A stretch of DNA of 20,717 nt from contig JAVVER010000057.1 in the NCBI GenBank assembly GCA_032251145.1, positions 1 to 20,717 on the forward strand, written 5' to 3'. Positions 7,468 through 15,420 of this stretch are shown piece after piece. A program made the position numbers and the translations under genes. Origin of the DNA: BRH-c54 sp032251145. Lineage in GTDB: Bacteria; Bacteroidota; Bacteroidia; Flavobacteriales_E; Vicingaceae. Each line of letters begins with the position of its first letter. Positions within the stretch are counted from its first letter, which is position 1. The notes under the pieces were generated by a model. That model did not search any database. It was given only the letters and a program-made list of their open reading frames with translations, and was not told the origin of the DNA.

Positions 7468-8385
7468 ATGATTTCGGTGCTTATTCCAATATATAATTAT
7501 GATGTAACCCACTTTGTTGAAACACTTTACCAACAAGGAAAGGCTTCGGGAATAAACTTTGAAATAATTTTAATGGACGATGCTTCTACCGACAATTTCA
7601 GGAAAATAAACGAGCAATGGCAAGCGAAACCAGAAATTAGTTATATACAACTGGAGCAAAATGTGGGCAGAGCTAAAATCAGAAATCTGTTAGCCGAAAA
7701 AGCTCAATATGAATTTTTACTTTTTCAAGATTGTGATGCTGAAATTGCATCTCCCTCCTATTTTGAGAACTACCTTACTCAATGTCAAGAAAATAAAGTT
7801 GTTTGCGGAGGAACTATTTATAAAACTGAAGCTCCCGAAGACAAATCTTTAATGCTTAGATGGAAGTATGGTAAAGAACGAGAAGAAAAATCTACCGAAA
7901 AAAGACAACAACAACCAAATACAGCTTTTACCACCAATAATTTTTTAATCTCAAAGGAAATTTTTAACACCATTAAATTTGATGAAAGCTTAGTAAAATA
8001 CGGACATGAAGACACCTTATTTGGTTACGAATTGTCTCAGCAAAACATCATCATTCATCATATTAACAATCCGCTTATACATATTGGCTTAGAAAGTGCA
8101 GCTGTTTTTTTACAAAAAACTGAAGAAGGTATAAAAAATCTTATTCAAATTATACAAACTAAAAAGCCGGAAAAAAAATTCTATCAGGATGTTAAATTAC
8201 TCTCTTACTTCTTAATAATTAAAACTTACCGTTTAAATTGGTTGTTCAATTTGTTATATCAATTTTTTCATCAAAAAATATATAACCACCTGAAAAACAA
8301 TACAAATCCCACCATAAAATATTTCGATTTATATAAGATATTGTTGCTCAATTATTACTTCAACTTATCCTCAAAAAAACGTTAA
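7468..8385 (+). CDS. Family 2 glycosyltransferase
   Basis: 305 aa. The N-terminal GT-A domain begins at once (MISVLIPIYNY), with the nucleotide-binding DDAST at 37-41, NVGRAKIRN at 65-73, a metal-binding DXD (Asp88-Cys-Asp90) and an acidic GHED at 179-182 that fits the catalytic-base region. These enzymes transfer a sugar from a nucleotide donor to polysaccharide, lipid or protein acceptors at the cytoplasmic face of the membrane. After about residue 215 the protein is rich in Phe, Tyr, Leu and Lys (for example NWLFNLLYQFFHQKIY), suggesting amphipathic helices that touch the membrane instead of true spanning segments. No other sugar or polysaccharide gene lies nearby, so donor and acceptor cannot be inferred. 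It sits between the phosphatase and parC, 94 nt before the latter. Confidence 0.9.
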   Translation: MISVLIPIYNYDVTHFVETLYQQGKASGINFEIILMDDASTDNFRKINEQWQAKPEISYIQLEQNVGRAKIRNLLAEKAQYEFLLFQDCDAEIASPSYFENYLTQCQENKVVCGGTIYKTEAPEDKSLMLRWKYGKEREEKSTEKRQQQPNTAFTTNNFLISKEIFNTIKFDESLVKYGHEDTLFGYELSQQNIIIHHINNPLIHIGLESAAVFLQKTEEGIKNLIQIIQTKKPEKKFYQDVKLLSYFLIIKTYRLNWLFNLLYQFFHQKIYNHLKNNTNPTIKYFDLYKILLLNYYFNLSSKKR

Positions 8386-8427
8386 TAAATCAATTTAAGT
8401 CGGTGTATTTTAATAAGTAAAATCTAT

Positions 8428-8435
8428 TAAATTTG
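8428..8435 (+). promoter_or_regulatory. Candidate -7 element for parC
   Basis: TAAATTTG matches the TAnnTTTG consensus and would start transcription near 8441, leaving about 40 nt of leader. No TTG lies at the expected -33 position; a weak TGT is nearby. Moderate support only. Confidence 0.45.
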
Positions 8436-8479
8436 GAGCTAATTATTTTTTTAGTAAAAACTAGAAATTAAAAAACAAC

Positions 8480-11209
8480 ATGTCAGAAGAACAAACACCA
8501 GAAAGAGACGAAGAGTTTGATAACGATAATGGTGACAATTCATTAGGAAATGTAATTCACATTTCAGGAATGTACAAAGAATGGTTTTTAGACTATGCTT
8601 CTTATGTAATTCTTGAGCGTGCAGTACCACATTTATACGATGGATTAAAACCTGTTCAGAGAAGAATATTGCACTCCATGAAAGAAATGGATGATGGACG
8701 TTACAACAAAGTAGCGAACATTATCGGTAATACCATGAAATATCACCCTCATGGTGATGCTTCTATTGGCGATGCATTGGTTCAATTAGGACAAAAAGAT
8801 CTATTAATAGATTGCCAAGGAAACTGGGGAAATATTTTTACTGGTGACCGTGCTGCAGCTCCCAGGTACATTGAAGCTCGATTAACAAAATTTGCCTTAG
8901 AAGTTGTTTTTAATCCAAAAACTACTACTTGGTTATCGTCTTACGATGGCAGAAATAAAGAACCTTTTACCTTACCTGTAAAATTTCCACTTTTATTAGC
9001 ACAAGGAGTTGAAGGTATTGCCGTTGGTATGGCTTGTAAAATATTACCTCACAATTTTAATGAACTTATTGATGCTTCTATTGCCCACCTAAAAGGTAAA
9101 AAGTTTACCCTTCTACCCGATTTTATAACTGGTGGATCGGCAGATTTTTCGGGTTATAATGATGGATTGAGAGGTGGAAGAGTTAAAGTGAGAGCTAAAA
9201 TTGTTCAGGAAGATAAAACCTTACTAAAAATTACCGAACTTCCTTTCGGAACGACTACAGACAAGCTTATTGAGTCTATCTTAAAAGCAAATTCCAAAGG
9301 AAAAATTAAAATAAAAAAAGTTGAAGATAATACTTCTGAATTTGTAGAGATATTGCTTCACTTGCCTTCTGGCGTTTCTCCTGATAAAATGATAGATGCA
9401 CTGTATGCTTTTACAGATTGCGAAATATCTATCTCACCAAATGCAGCAGTTATTGAAAACGATAAACCACAGTTTTTAGGTGTTACAGAAATGCTAAGGC
9501 TTTCTACCGACCAAACGGTGGAGTTGCTTAAAAAAGAGTTGGAAATTAGAAAAGGTGAGCTGGAAGAACAATGGCATTTTTCATCTTTAGAAAAAATCTT
9601 CATCGAAAATAAAATTTATGTACAACTACATGGATTAGGTTATGAAGAAGCTATCACACTTACACAAGAACTTTTAAAACCTTTTGAAAAACAGCTTGTA
9701 AGAGCGGTTACGGAAGAAGATATTAAGCACTTATTAGAAATTAAAATGAGACGTATTACTCGTCATGATGCTGAAAAAGCAGATGAGAAATTGTTGTCAT
9801 TAGAAGAAGAATTAGCCAAAACCAAACATTACCTTGCTAATTTAATTGAGTATGCCATTGATTATTTTAAAGAACTTAAAAAGAAATATGGCGAAGGAAG
9901 AGAACGTAAAACAGAAATTCGTTCTTTCGAAAATATTGATGCAGCTAAAGTAGCAGTTAGCAACGCCAAGTTATATGTTAATAAAGAAGAAGGATTTATC
10001 GGACATAGTTTAAAAAGAGGCGAAGGAGAGTTTGTTGCCGATTGTTCTGATATAGATGATATAATTGTTTTCCGTGAAGATGGCAAAATGGTGGTTACCA
10101 AAATTGCTAATAAAACCTTTGTTGGTAAAGGAATTATTCATGTTGGCGTATGGAAAAAAGGTGACAAACGTACTATCTACAACATGATTTATCAGGATGG
10201 TAAAACTGGGCCTTCTTATATGAAAAGGTTTGATGTTACTTCTATTACCAGAGATAAAGAATACGATTTAACAAAAGGCTCTACAGGTTCTAAAGTTCTT
10301 TGGTTTTCTGCTAATCCTAATGGAGAAGCTGAAACGGTATTGGTAAAACTTCGTCCGAAAGCCAATGTGAGAAAGCTAAAATTTGAAATAGATTTCTCTG
10401 AATTAGCTATTAAAGGAAGAGGTGCTAACGGAAACCGAGTAACGAAATACATTATCGCTAAAATTGAATTGAAAGAAAAAGGTGTTTCTACACTATCTGC
10501 CAGAAAAATTTGGTTTGACGATACTGTTCAGCGTCTTAATTCTGAAGGTCGTGGTGAGTTTTTAGGCGAGTTTGGTTCTGAAGATAAAATCCTTACCATT
10601 ATGCAAAGTGGCGAATATCAACTTACCGGCTTCGACTTGTTTACCAAGTTCGATGAAGATATGATTGTTATTGAAAAATGGAATAGAAAAAAACCAATAA
10701 CAGCCATTTATTTTGATGGAGAAAAAGAACAATACAATGTGAAAAGATTCTTAATTGAACCTACCGATAAAAAAACATTGTTTATAACAGAGCACGAAAA
10801 GTCTTTCTTAGAAATTGTTACCACAGATTGGCTTCCACAAGTGCAAATTAATTTTGCCAAAGTAAAAGGAGCAGAAAAAGACCCCGAAGTAATTAATTTA
10901 GAAAAATTCATTAGTATAAAAGGAATGAAAGCTATCGGAAATCGTTTAACTGCTAATAAGGTTAAAAATATAGATTTATTAGAGCCATTACCTTATGAGG
11001 AAGTTGTTGAAGAAAGCTCAGAAGAAATTCCTGAAAATGATCATGAAATGACGGATAACACCATAAGCAATGATGACGGTATTGCTACAGAAGAAACTGA
11101 AACTAAGGAAGAAGATACTCCTCCAAAGCAACAAACTTCATCTGCTCATAAACCTAAGCCTATTAAGGATATTTCTGACGAAGAAGCCAACCAGATGAAA
11201 TTGTTTTAA
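8480..11209 (+). CDS. parC: DNA topoisomerase IV subunit A
   Basis: 909 aa. The A subunit cuts and rejoins both DNA strands and, with ParE, separates linked daughter chromosomes. An acidic 20-residue start precedes the winged-helix domain (LKPVQRRILHSM at 56-67; YHPHGDASIGDAL at 88-100) with catalytic Tyr130 in AAPRYIEARLT. Tower and coiled-coil regions follow to about residue 480, then a beta-pinwheel domain (IVFREDGKMVVTKI onward). I see no GyrA-box (QRRGGKG-like), which favours ParC over GyrA. The last 75 residues are an acidic, probably disordered tail ending MKLF. The position matching the quinolone-contact serine of GyrA/ParC is Ala94 (GDASIGD), with Asp98 at the acidic position. In many Bacteroidota parE is directly upstream; here a glycosyltransferase gene is, so parE lies elsewhere. 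Confidence 0.95.
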   Translation: MSEEQTPERDEEFDNDNGDNSLGNVIHISGMYKEWFLDYASYVILERAVPHLYDGLKPVQRRILHSMKEMDDGRYNKVANIIGNTMKYHPHGDASIGDALVQLGQKDLLIDCQGNWGNIFTGDRAAAPRYIEARLTKFALEVVFNPKTTTWLSSYDGRNKEPFTLPVKFPLLLAQGVEGIAVGMACKILPHNFNELIDASIAHLKGKKFTLLPDFITGGSADFSGYNDGLRGGRVKVRAKIVQEDKTLLKITELPFGTTTDKLIESILKANSKGKIKIKKVEDNTSEFVEILLHLPSGVSPDKMIDALYAFTDCEISISPNAAVIENDKPQFLGVTEMLRLSTDQTVELLKKELEIRKGELEEQWHFSSLEKIFIENKIYVQLHGLGYEEAITLTQELLKPFEKQLVRAVTEEDIKHLLEIKMRRITRHDAEKADEKLLSLEEELAKTKHYLANLIEYAIDYFKELKKKYGEGRERKTEIRSFENIDAAKVAVSNAKLYVNKEEGFIGHSLKRGEGEFVADCSDIDDIIVFREDGKMVVTKIANKTFVGKGIIHVGVWKKGDKRTIYNMIYQDGKTGPSYMKRFDVTSITRDKEYDLTKGSTGSKVLWFSANPNGEAETVLVKLRPKANVRKLKFEIDFSELAIKGRGANGNRVTKYIIAKIELKEKGVSTLSARKIWFDDTVQRLNSEGRGEFLGEFGSEDKILTIMQSGEYQLTGFDLFTKFDEDMIVIEKWNRKKPITAIYFDGEKEQYNVKRFLIEPTDKKTLFITEHEKSFLEIVTTDWLPQVQINFAKVKGAEKDPEVINLEKFISIKGMKAIGNRLTANKVKNIDLLEPLPYEEVVEESSEEIPENDHEMTDNTISNDDGIATEETETKEEDTPPKQQTSSAHKPKPIKDISDEEANQMKLF

Positions 11210-11542
11210 CTTAAAATGCCCTAATGATAACTTAAACCATAAACAACTTAACTACAAAATAAAGCAAGGTTTCTCAGTAAAAAAATCGGAAAAAAATAAG
11301 GGAAATCTTCAGAGCAACGTGCAAAACCAAACGGTAAAATTTCCGAAAAACTTGCTCACCAACAACTTGAAAGAATAATGATATATCTGTCATAGGAAGA
11401 GTCTGCTTTCATTTTCGGCTTAAAGATTGTTTGAACTACAAAACTTTATTTCTTATTTTAAATTTTCTATACATATATAGAATACTAATATTTCAAGGCA
11501 ACTAAAACTGTTCTAAACAGTCTATAAATCAACTGTTTTATT
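11210..11542. other. Long intergenic region with possible structured or repeated element
   Basis: No supported gene lies in this gap. The part at about 11225-11412 is less AT-rich than the flanking DNA and holds two inverted repeats: TCGGAAA (11286-11292) with TTTCCGA (11340-11346), and GAGCAA (11312-11317) with TTGCTC (11352-11357). They interleave instead of nesting, the order needed for a pseudoknot. The minus strand reads an 18-codon ATG frame (11412 to TGA at 11356-11358), after which the same frame stays open for 35 more codons (ASFSEILPFGFARCSEDF...). The plus strand also has a long start-less frame here. It could be a non-coding RNA, a dispersed repeat or a decayed gene. From about 11440 on the DNA is plain AT-rich leader. 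Confidence 0.35.
11507..11521. repeat. Inverted repeat ACTGTT-CTA-AACAGT, possible operator
   Basis: Two 6-bp arms are perfectly complementary around CTA. A third ACTGTT occurs at 11532-11537. The pair covers the place where a -33 element would be expected for the -7 box at 11543-11550, and the extra half-site lies in the spacer, so a regulator binding here could control the cargo gene. Confidence 0.4.
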
Positions 11543-11550
11543 TATATTTG
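11543..11550 (+). promoter_or_regulatory. -7 promoter element of the T9SS cargo gene
   Basis: TATATTTG matches TAnnTTTG exactly. Transcription would start near 11556, about 22 nt before the TTG start at 11578. No TTG lies at -33, so the promoter may need an activator. The in-frame TTG at 11548 lies inside this box, which argues against it as start codon. Confidence 0.55.
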
Positions 11551-11577
11551 TACATTGCAACAAAATTTGGTGCTATT

Positions 11578-14500
11578 TTGAAAAACTATTTACTCATAAT
11601 CAGTCTTCTATTGGTTTTTTCGGCTGTTGCCCAACGACCCTATATTGAGTTTAAAGAAAACAAAGGCCAATGGCACGACAATATACTCTACAAAGCAAAA
11701 TTACCTGCCGGAGAAATATTCTTAGAACAAAACAGCTTGACTTATCAGTTTATAAAAGAAGCTGATTTACTAAGAATAGATGAGTTACATCACAACTTTA
11801 TTAAAAACCCTACCACTACTGATTCTATTATTAATTTACATGCGTTTAAAGTGAATTTTAAAAATTCTCTAAATGCTACGTTACAACCTGCTGTATCAAG
11901 ATCCGACTACGAAAATTACTTTCTAGGGAATGATAGCTCCAAATGGGCATCTAATGTGAAAAAGTACGAAGAAGTTAGTTATCTCCAACTTTACAACAAC
12001 ATTGATTTAGCATTTTATCTTAAAGATGGTCTTTTTAAATATGATTTTATTGTTCAACCAAATGGTAATCCTCAAGACATACAACTCACTTACCATGGTG
12101 TTGATGAAATTTTCATTAAAAATGGCAACTTGCACATAAAAACATCAGTAAATGAAATAGTTGAACAAAAACCTTATGCTTATCAAAACGTAAATGGTAA
12201 AGAAAAAGAGGTGAAATGTTTGTTTCAATTAAAAAACAACACGTTAAGCTTTCATTTTCCAAAAGGTTACGATACTAACTATCCATTAATTATAGATCCG
12301 GCTCTTATTTTTGCTTCGTATTCTGGAGCTACTGTTGACAATTGGGGATACACCTCAACTTTTAATAATTTAGGAAACTTATACGGTGGAGGTGTAAGTT
12401 TTGGAGTTGGCTACCCTGTTACAACAGGAGCCATACAAACCACTTTTGGTGGAGGAGCTTTAGATATTACCATAAGTAAATTTTCACCAAATGGTTCTTT
12501 TTTAGAATATTCTACCTATTTTGGAGGAGGTAATTCCGACTACCCTCATAGTATGATTGTAAATAGTAACGATGAATTACTAGTTTTTGGAACAACAGCT
12601 TCCAATAATTTCCCTACAACACCGGGCGCTTATTCAACTTCACTTTCTGGAGCTTTTGATACTTATGTAGCTAAGTTTAGTGCCAACGGACAAACTTTAT
12701 TGGCTTCAACTTATATTGGTGGTACTGGAAATGATGGTTTAAATAATGTACAACCACTTCAATACAATTATGCTGATGAACACCGAGGAGAGATTATTGT
12801 TGATACAAACGATAATATTTTTGTAGCTACAGTTACTTCTTCTTCAGATTTTCCAGTAACAGCAGGAACAATACAAACAACAAATGCAGGCGGAAATGAT
12901 GGTTGTGTATTTAAACTTTCTCCTAACCTAAATACGCTACTTTTTAGCACCTATATTGGCGGAACGGGAACTGATGCTGCATACTCCCTTCAATTTGCTA
13001 GTAATGGAGATATTTTAGTTACTGGAGGAACTACTAGTACTGATTTTCCTACTACTTCTGGAACATTAAACCCCACAAGTTTAGGCAATACTGATGGTTG
13101 GCTAATGAAAATAAATAACAATGCCACAACAATACTTGCAAGTACCTATATTGGTACAGCAAACGATTACAACCAGTGTTATTTTGTACAATTAGATACC
13201 GCTGATAATGTTTATGTGGTAGGACAAACAAGAAATGGATACCCTATTTTTCCTGCTACAGTTTATAATAACCCTAGTAGTGGACAGTTTTTACACAAAC
13301 TAACTAACGATTTAACTACAACTGTATTTTCTACCACCTTTGGAACAGGTTCAGGCTTTGTGGATATAGCTCTTTCGGCTTTTTTAGTTAATGAATGTAA
13401 TTACATTTTACTCTCTGGCTGGGGAGGAGCTGTAAACTCTTCTGCATTAGCAACCAATAGTACTACAAATAACTTACCCATAACTGCTAATGCTTTGCAA
13501 CCAACAACAGATGGTAGTGATTATTATTTAGCCATGTTTTCAGAAAACGCTGATAGTTTAATGTATGCCACTTTTTTTGGCGGTAATGCCAGTTTCGACC
13601 ATGTTGATGGAGGTACCAGTAGATTTGATAAAAAAGGAATTGTTTATCAAGCTGTTTGTGCTTCTTGTTTTGGCTCTACATCAGACTTCCCTACTACCCC
13701 TGGTGCTTGGTCTAATACTGATAATGGACCTAATTGTAACTTAGGTGTCTTTAAATTAGATTTATCCAGTTTAACTGCTGATGCCGAAGTTTTTACAACC
13801 CCATTTTATTGTGTTGGTGATACCGTTCATTTTCAAAATCTAAGTAATGGTGGTGTATCCTATTTTTGGGATTTTGACGATGGAAATACTTCTAATGAAT
13901 TTCAACCTAAACACGTATTTGATTCTGCAGGAACTTATCATGTTATGCTAATAGCTCTCGATTCTGTTTCGTGTGTTTTAGTAGATACCGACTATGTAGA
14001 TGTCTTTATTGCAGCTCCACCAACAGCTATCACTAATCCAATTAATGGTATTTGTAGAGGAGACTCTATTCAACTTAATGCGAGTGGTGGTGCAACTTAT
14101 GTATGGTCTCCAAATTATAATATTTCTAACGATAGTATTGACAATCCTTTTGTTTGGCCAGATACTACTACCCTATATACTGTTGTAGTTTACGATAGTT
14201 GTGGGATTGATACTGCTGAAATATTAGTCACCGTTTTTCAAAAGAATATTAATATAAACCCTGACACCATGGTCTGCTTGGGACAAAGTGTGCAACTCAC
14301 AGCTTATGGTGGCGTGAGTTATTTGTGGCAACCTGCGGTTAGTCTTAATAATAATGCCGTTGCCAATCCTACTGCTACACCAAATAACAACACCACTTAT
14401 ACTGTTGAAATAACTGATAGTAATAATTGTACTTGGGATACTAATACTACTGTATTAATTGATTCCATTTTACCGAATGCTTTAACTATGGCTGATGATA

Positions 14501-15420
14501 CCATTTGCCAAGGAGATACCATTACCATATACGGTTCTGGTGGACAAACTTATTCATGGACACCAAACCCAACACTATCCACTCCAAATGACTCATCTTC
14601 TTTAGCTTACCCAACACAAACAACAACTTATATTTTAGAAGCTGCCAACGGTTGTGGAAATGATTTTGACACCGTAACCATTTATATAATTGAAGTGCAT
14701 GCTGATATTGTAGATGACACTTCTGTTTGTATTGGAAACAGTGCTAACTTATGGGCTAGTGGAGGAGAAAGTTATTATTGGTCACCAACAATGGGGCTTA
14801 GCAATAACACTAGTTCCACTATCTCTCCAATAATTTATGTTCCCATAACTTATTATGTAGATGTAACCGATAGTAATGGCTGCACAACTGTTCTTTCCGT
14901 TTTTGTTGATACCTTAACCAATCCAAAAGTAAATTTAGGTGATGATATTGAAGCTACTTGGGGAGAAACTGTTCAACTTAATTCTAACTCAAATGGTGTG
15001 CAATACACATGGACACCAATAGAAGGATTGAGCTGCTCAGATTGTCCTAACCCGATAGTAAATGCTCAAGCGTCTTCTACTTACTATTTAACCGTTTTAG
15101 GAGCTAATGGGTGCTATAGTTATGATACGATAAGTGTATTTTTTGATGGAGCTATTTATGTCCCTAACTCCTTTACTCCTGATGGTGATGGAATGAATGA
15201 TATTTTCTATGCTTATGGTGTGGACATTAAAGAATTTGAGTTGTATATTTTCGACCGTTGGGGAGAAAAACTTTTCTATTCTGATAACATGGAAGACGGG
15301 TGGAACGGAACTTACAAAGGTACTTTAGTAAAAAACGACACTTATGTTTGGAAAGTAATTTTTAAAGATGTACTCGATAAACGAGGCGAATTAATTGGTA
15401 CGGTTACTTTGATAAGATAA
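11578..15420 (+). CDS. T9SS type B cargo: DUF7948, SBBP propeller, PKD, five Ig-like modules
   Basis: 1280 aa from a TTG start. There is no in-frame ATG before about residue 340, and TTG at 11578 gives a perfect signal peptide (KNYLLIISLLLVFSAVA, then QRPYIEF). Residues about 20-240 match the DUF7948 type (FKENKGQWHDNILYKAKLPA). About 240-730 are beta-propeller SBBP repeats with recurring FSTYIGGTG and DFPTT motifs. About 734-810 form a PKD domain (YFWDFDDGNTSNEFQPKHVF). About 814-1190 hold five tandem modules of about 75 residues with the pattern C.G....L.A.GG..Y.W.P. The end (VPNSFTPDGDGMNDIF... RWGEKLF) is the CHU_C/type B sorting signal that sends proteins through T9SS to the cell surface. 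No enzyme domain is visible; adhesion or matrix function is inference. It converges with priA without a gap. Confidence 0.92.
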   Translation: MKNYLLIISLLLVFSAVAQRPYIEFKENKGQWHDNILYKAKLPAGEIFLEQNSLTYQFIKEADLLRIDELHHNFIKNPTTTDSIINLHAFKVNFKNSLNATLQPAVSRSDYENYFLGNDSSKWASNVKKYEEVSYLQLYNNIDLAFYLKDGLFKYDFIVQPNGNPQDIQLTYHGVDEIFIKNGNLHIKTSVNEIVEQKPYAYQNVNGKEKEVKCLFQLKNNTLSFHFPKGYDTNYPLIIDPALIFASYSGATVDNWGYTSTFNNLGNLYGGGVSFGVGYPVTTGAIQTTFGGGALDITISKFSPNGSFLEYSTYFGGGNSDYPHSMIVNSNDELLVFGTTASNNFPTTPGAYSTSLSGAFDTYVAKFSANGQTLLASTYIGGTGNDGLNNVQPLQYNYADEHRGEIIVDTNDNIFVATVTSSSDFPVTAGTIQTTNAGGNDGCVFKLSPNLNTLLFSTYIGGTGTDAAYSLQFASNGDILVTGGTTSTDFPTTSGTLNPTSLGNTDGWLMKINNNATTILASTYIGTANDYNQCYFVQLDTADNVYVVGQTRNGYPIFPATVYNNPSSGQFLHKLTNDLTTTVFSTTFGTGSGFVDIALSAFLVNECNYILLSGWGGAVNSSALATNSTTNNLPITANALQPTTDGSDYYLAMFSENADSLMYATFFGGNASFDHVDGGTSRFDKKGIVYQAVCASCFGSTSDFPTTPGAWSNTDNGPNCNLGVFKLDLSSLTADAEVFTTPFYCVGDTVHFQNLSNGGVSYFWDFDDGNTSNEFQPKHVFDSAGTYHVMLIALDSVSCVLVDTDYVDVFIAAPPTAITNPINGICRGDSIQLNASGGATYVWSPNYNISNDSIDNPFVWPDTTTLYTVVVYDSCGIDTAEILVTVFQKNININPDTMVCLGQSVQLTAYGGVSYLWQPAVSLNNNAVANPTATPNNNTTYTVEITDSNNCTWDTNTTVLIDSILPNALTMADDTICQGDTITIYGSGGQTYSWTPNPTLSTPNDSSSLAYPTQTTTYILEAANGCGNDFDTVTIYIIEVHADIVDDTSVCIGNSANLWASGGESYYWSPTMGLSNNTSSTISPIIYVPITYYVDVTDSNGCTTVLSVFVDTLTNPKVNLGDDIEATWGETVQLNSNSNGVQYTWTPIEGLSCSDCPNPIVNAQASSTYYLTVLGANGCYSYDTISVFFDGAIYVPNSFTPDGDGMNDIFYAYGVDIKEFELYIFDRWGEKLFYSDNMEDGWNGTYKGTLVKNDTYVWKVIFKDVLDKRGELIGTVTLIR

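Noticed and set aside
8756..8776. Acquired fluoroquinolone-resistance mutation in parC
   Set aside because: The alanine lies in a motif that I recall as usual for Bacteroidota ParC, so it is better read as the natural state than as a recent mutation.
9358..10911. Several minus-strand frames of 67-81 codons inside parC
   Set aside because: The plus-strand ParC protein is conserved throughout; the antisense translations are Ser/Leu-rich and resemble no family.
11548..11577. Upstream TTG as start of the T9SS cargo protein
   Set aside because: The codon is part of an exact -7 promoter box, and adding ten residues spoils an otherwise ideal signal peptide that begins with the TTG at 11578.
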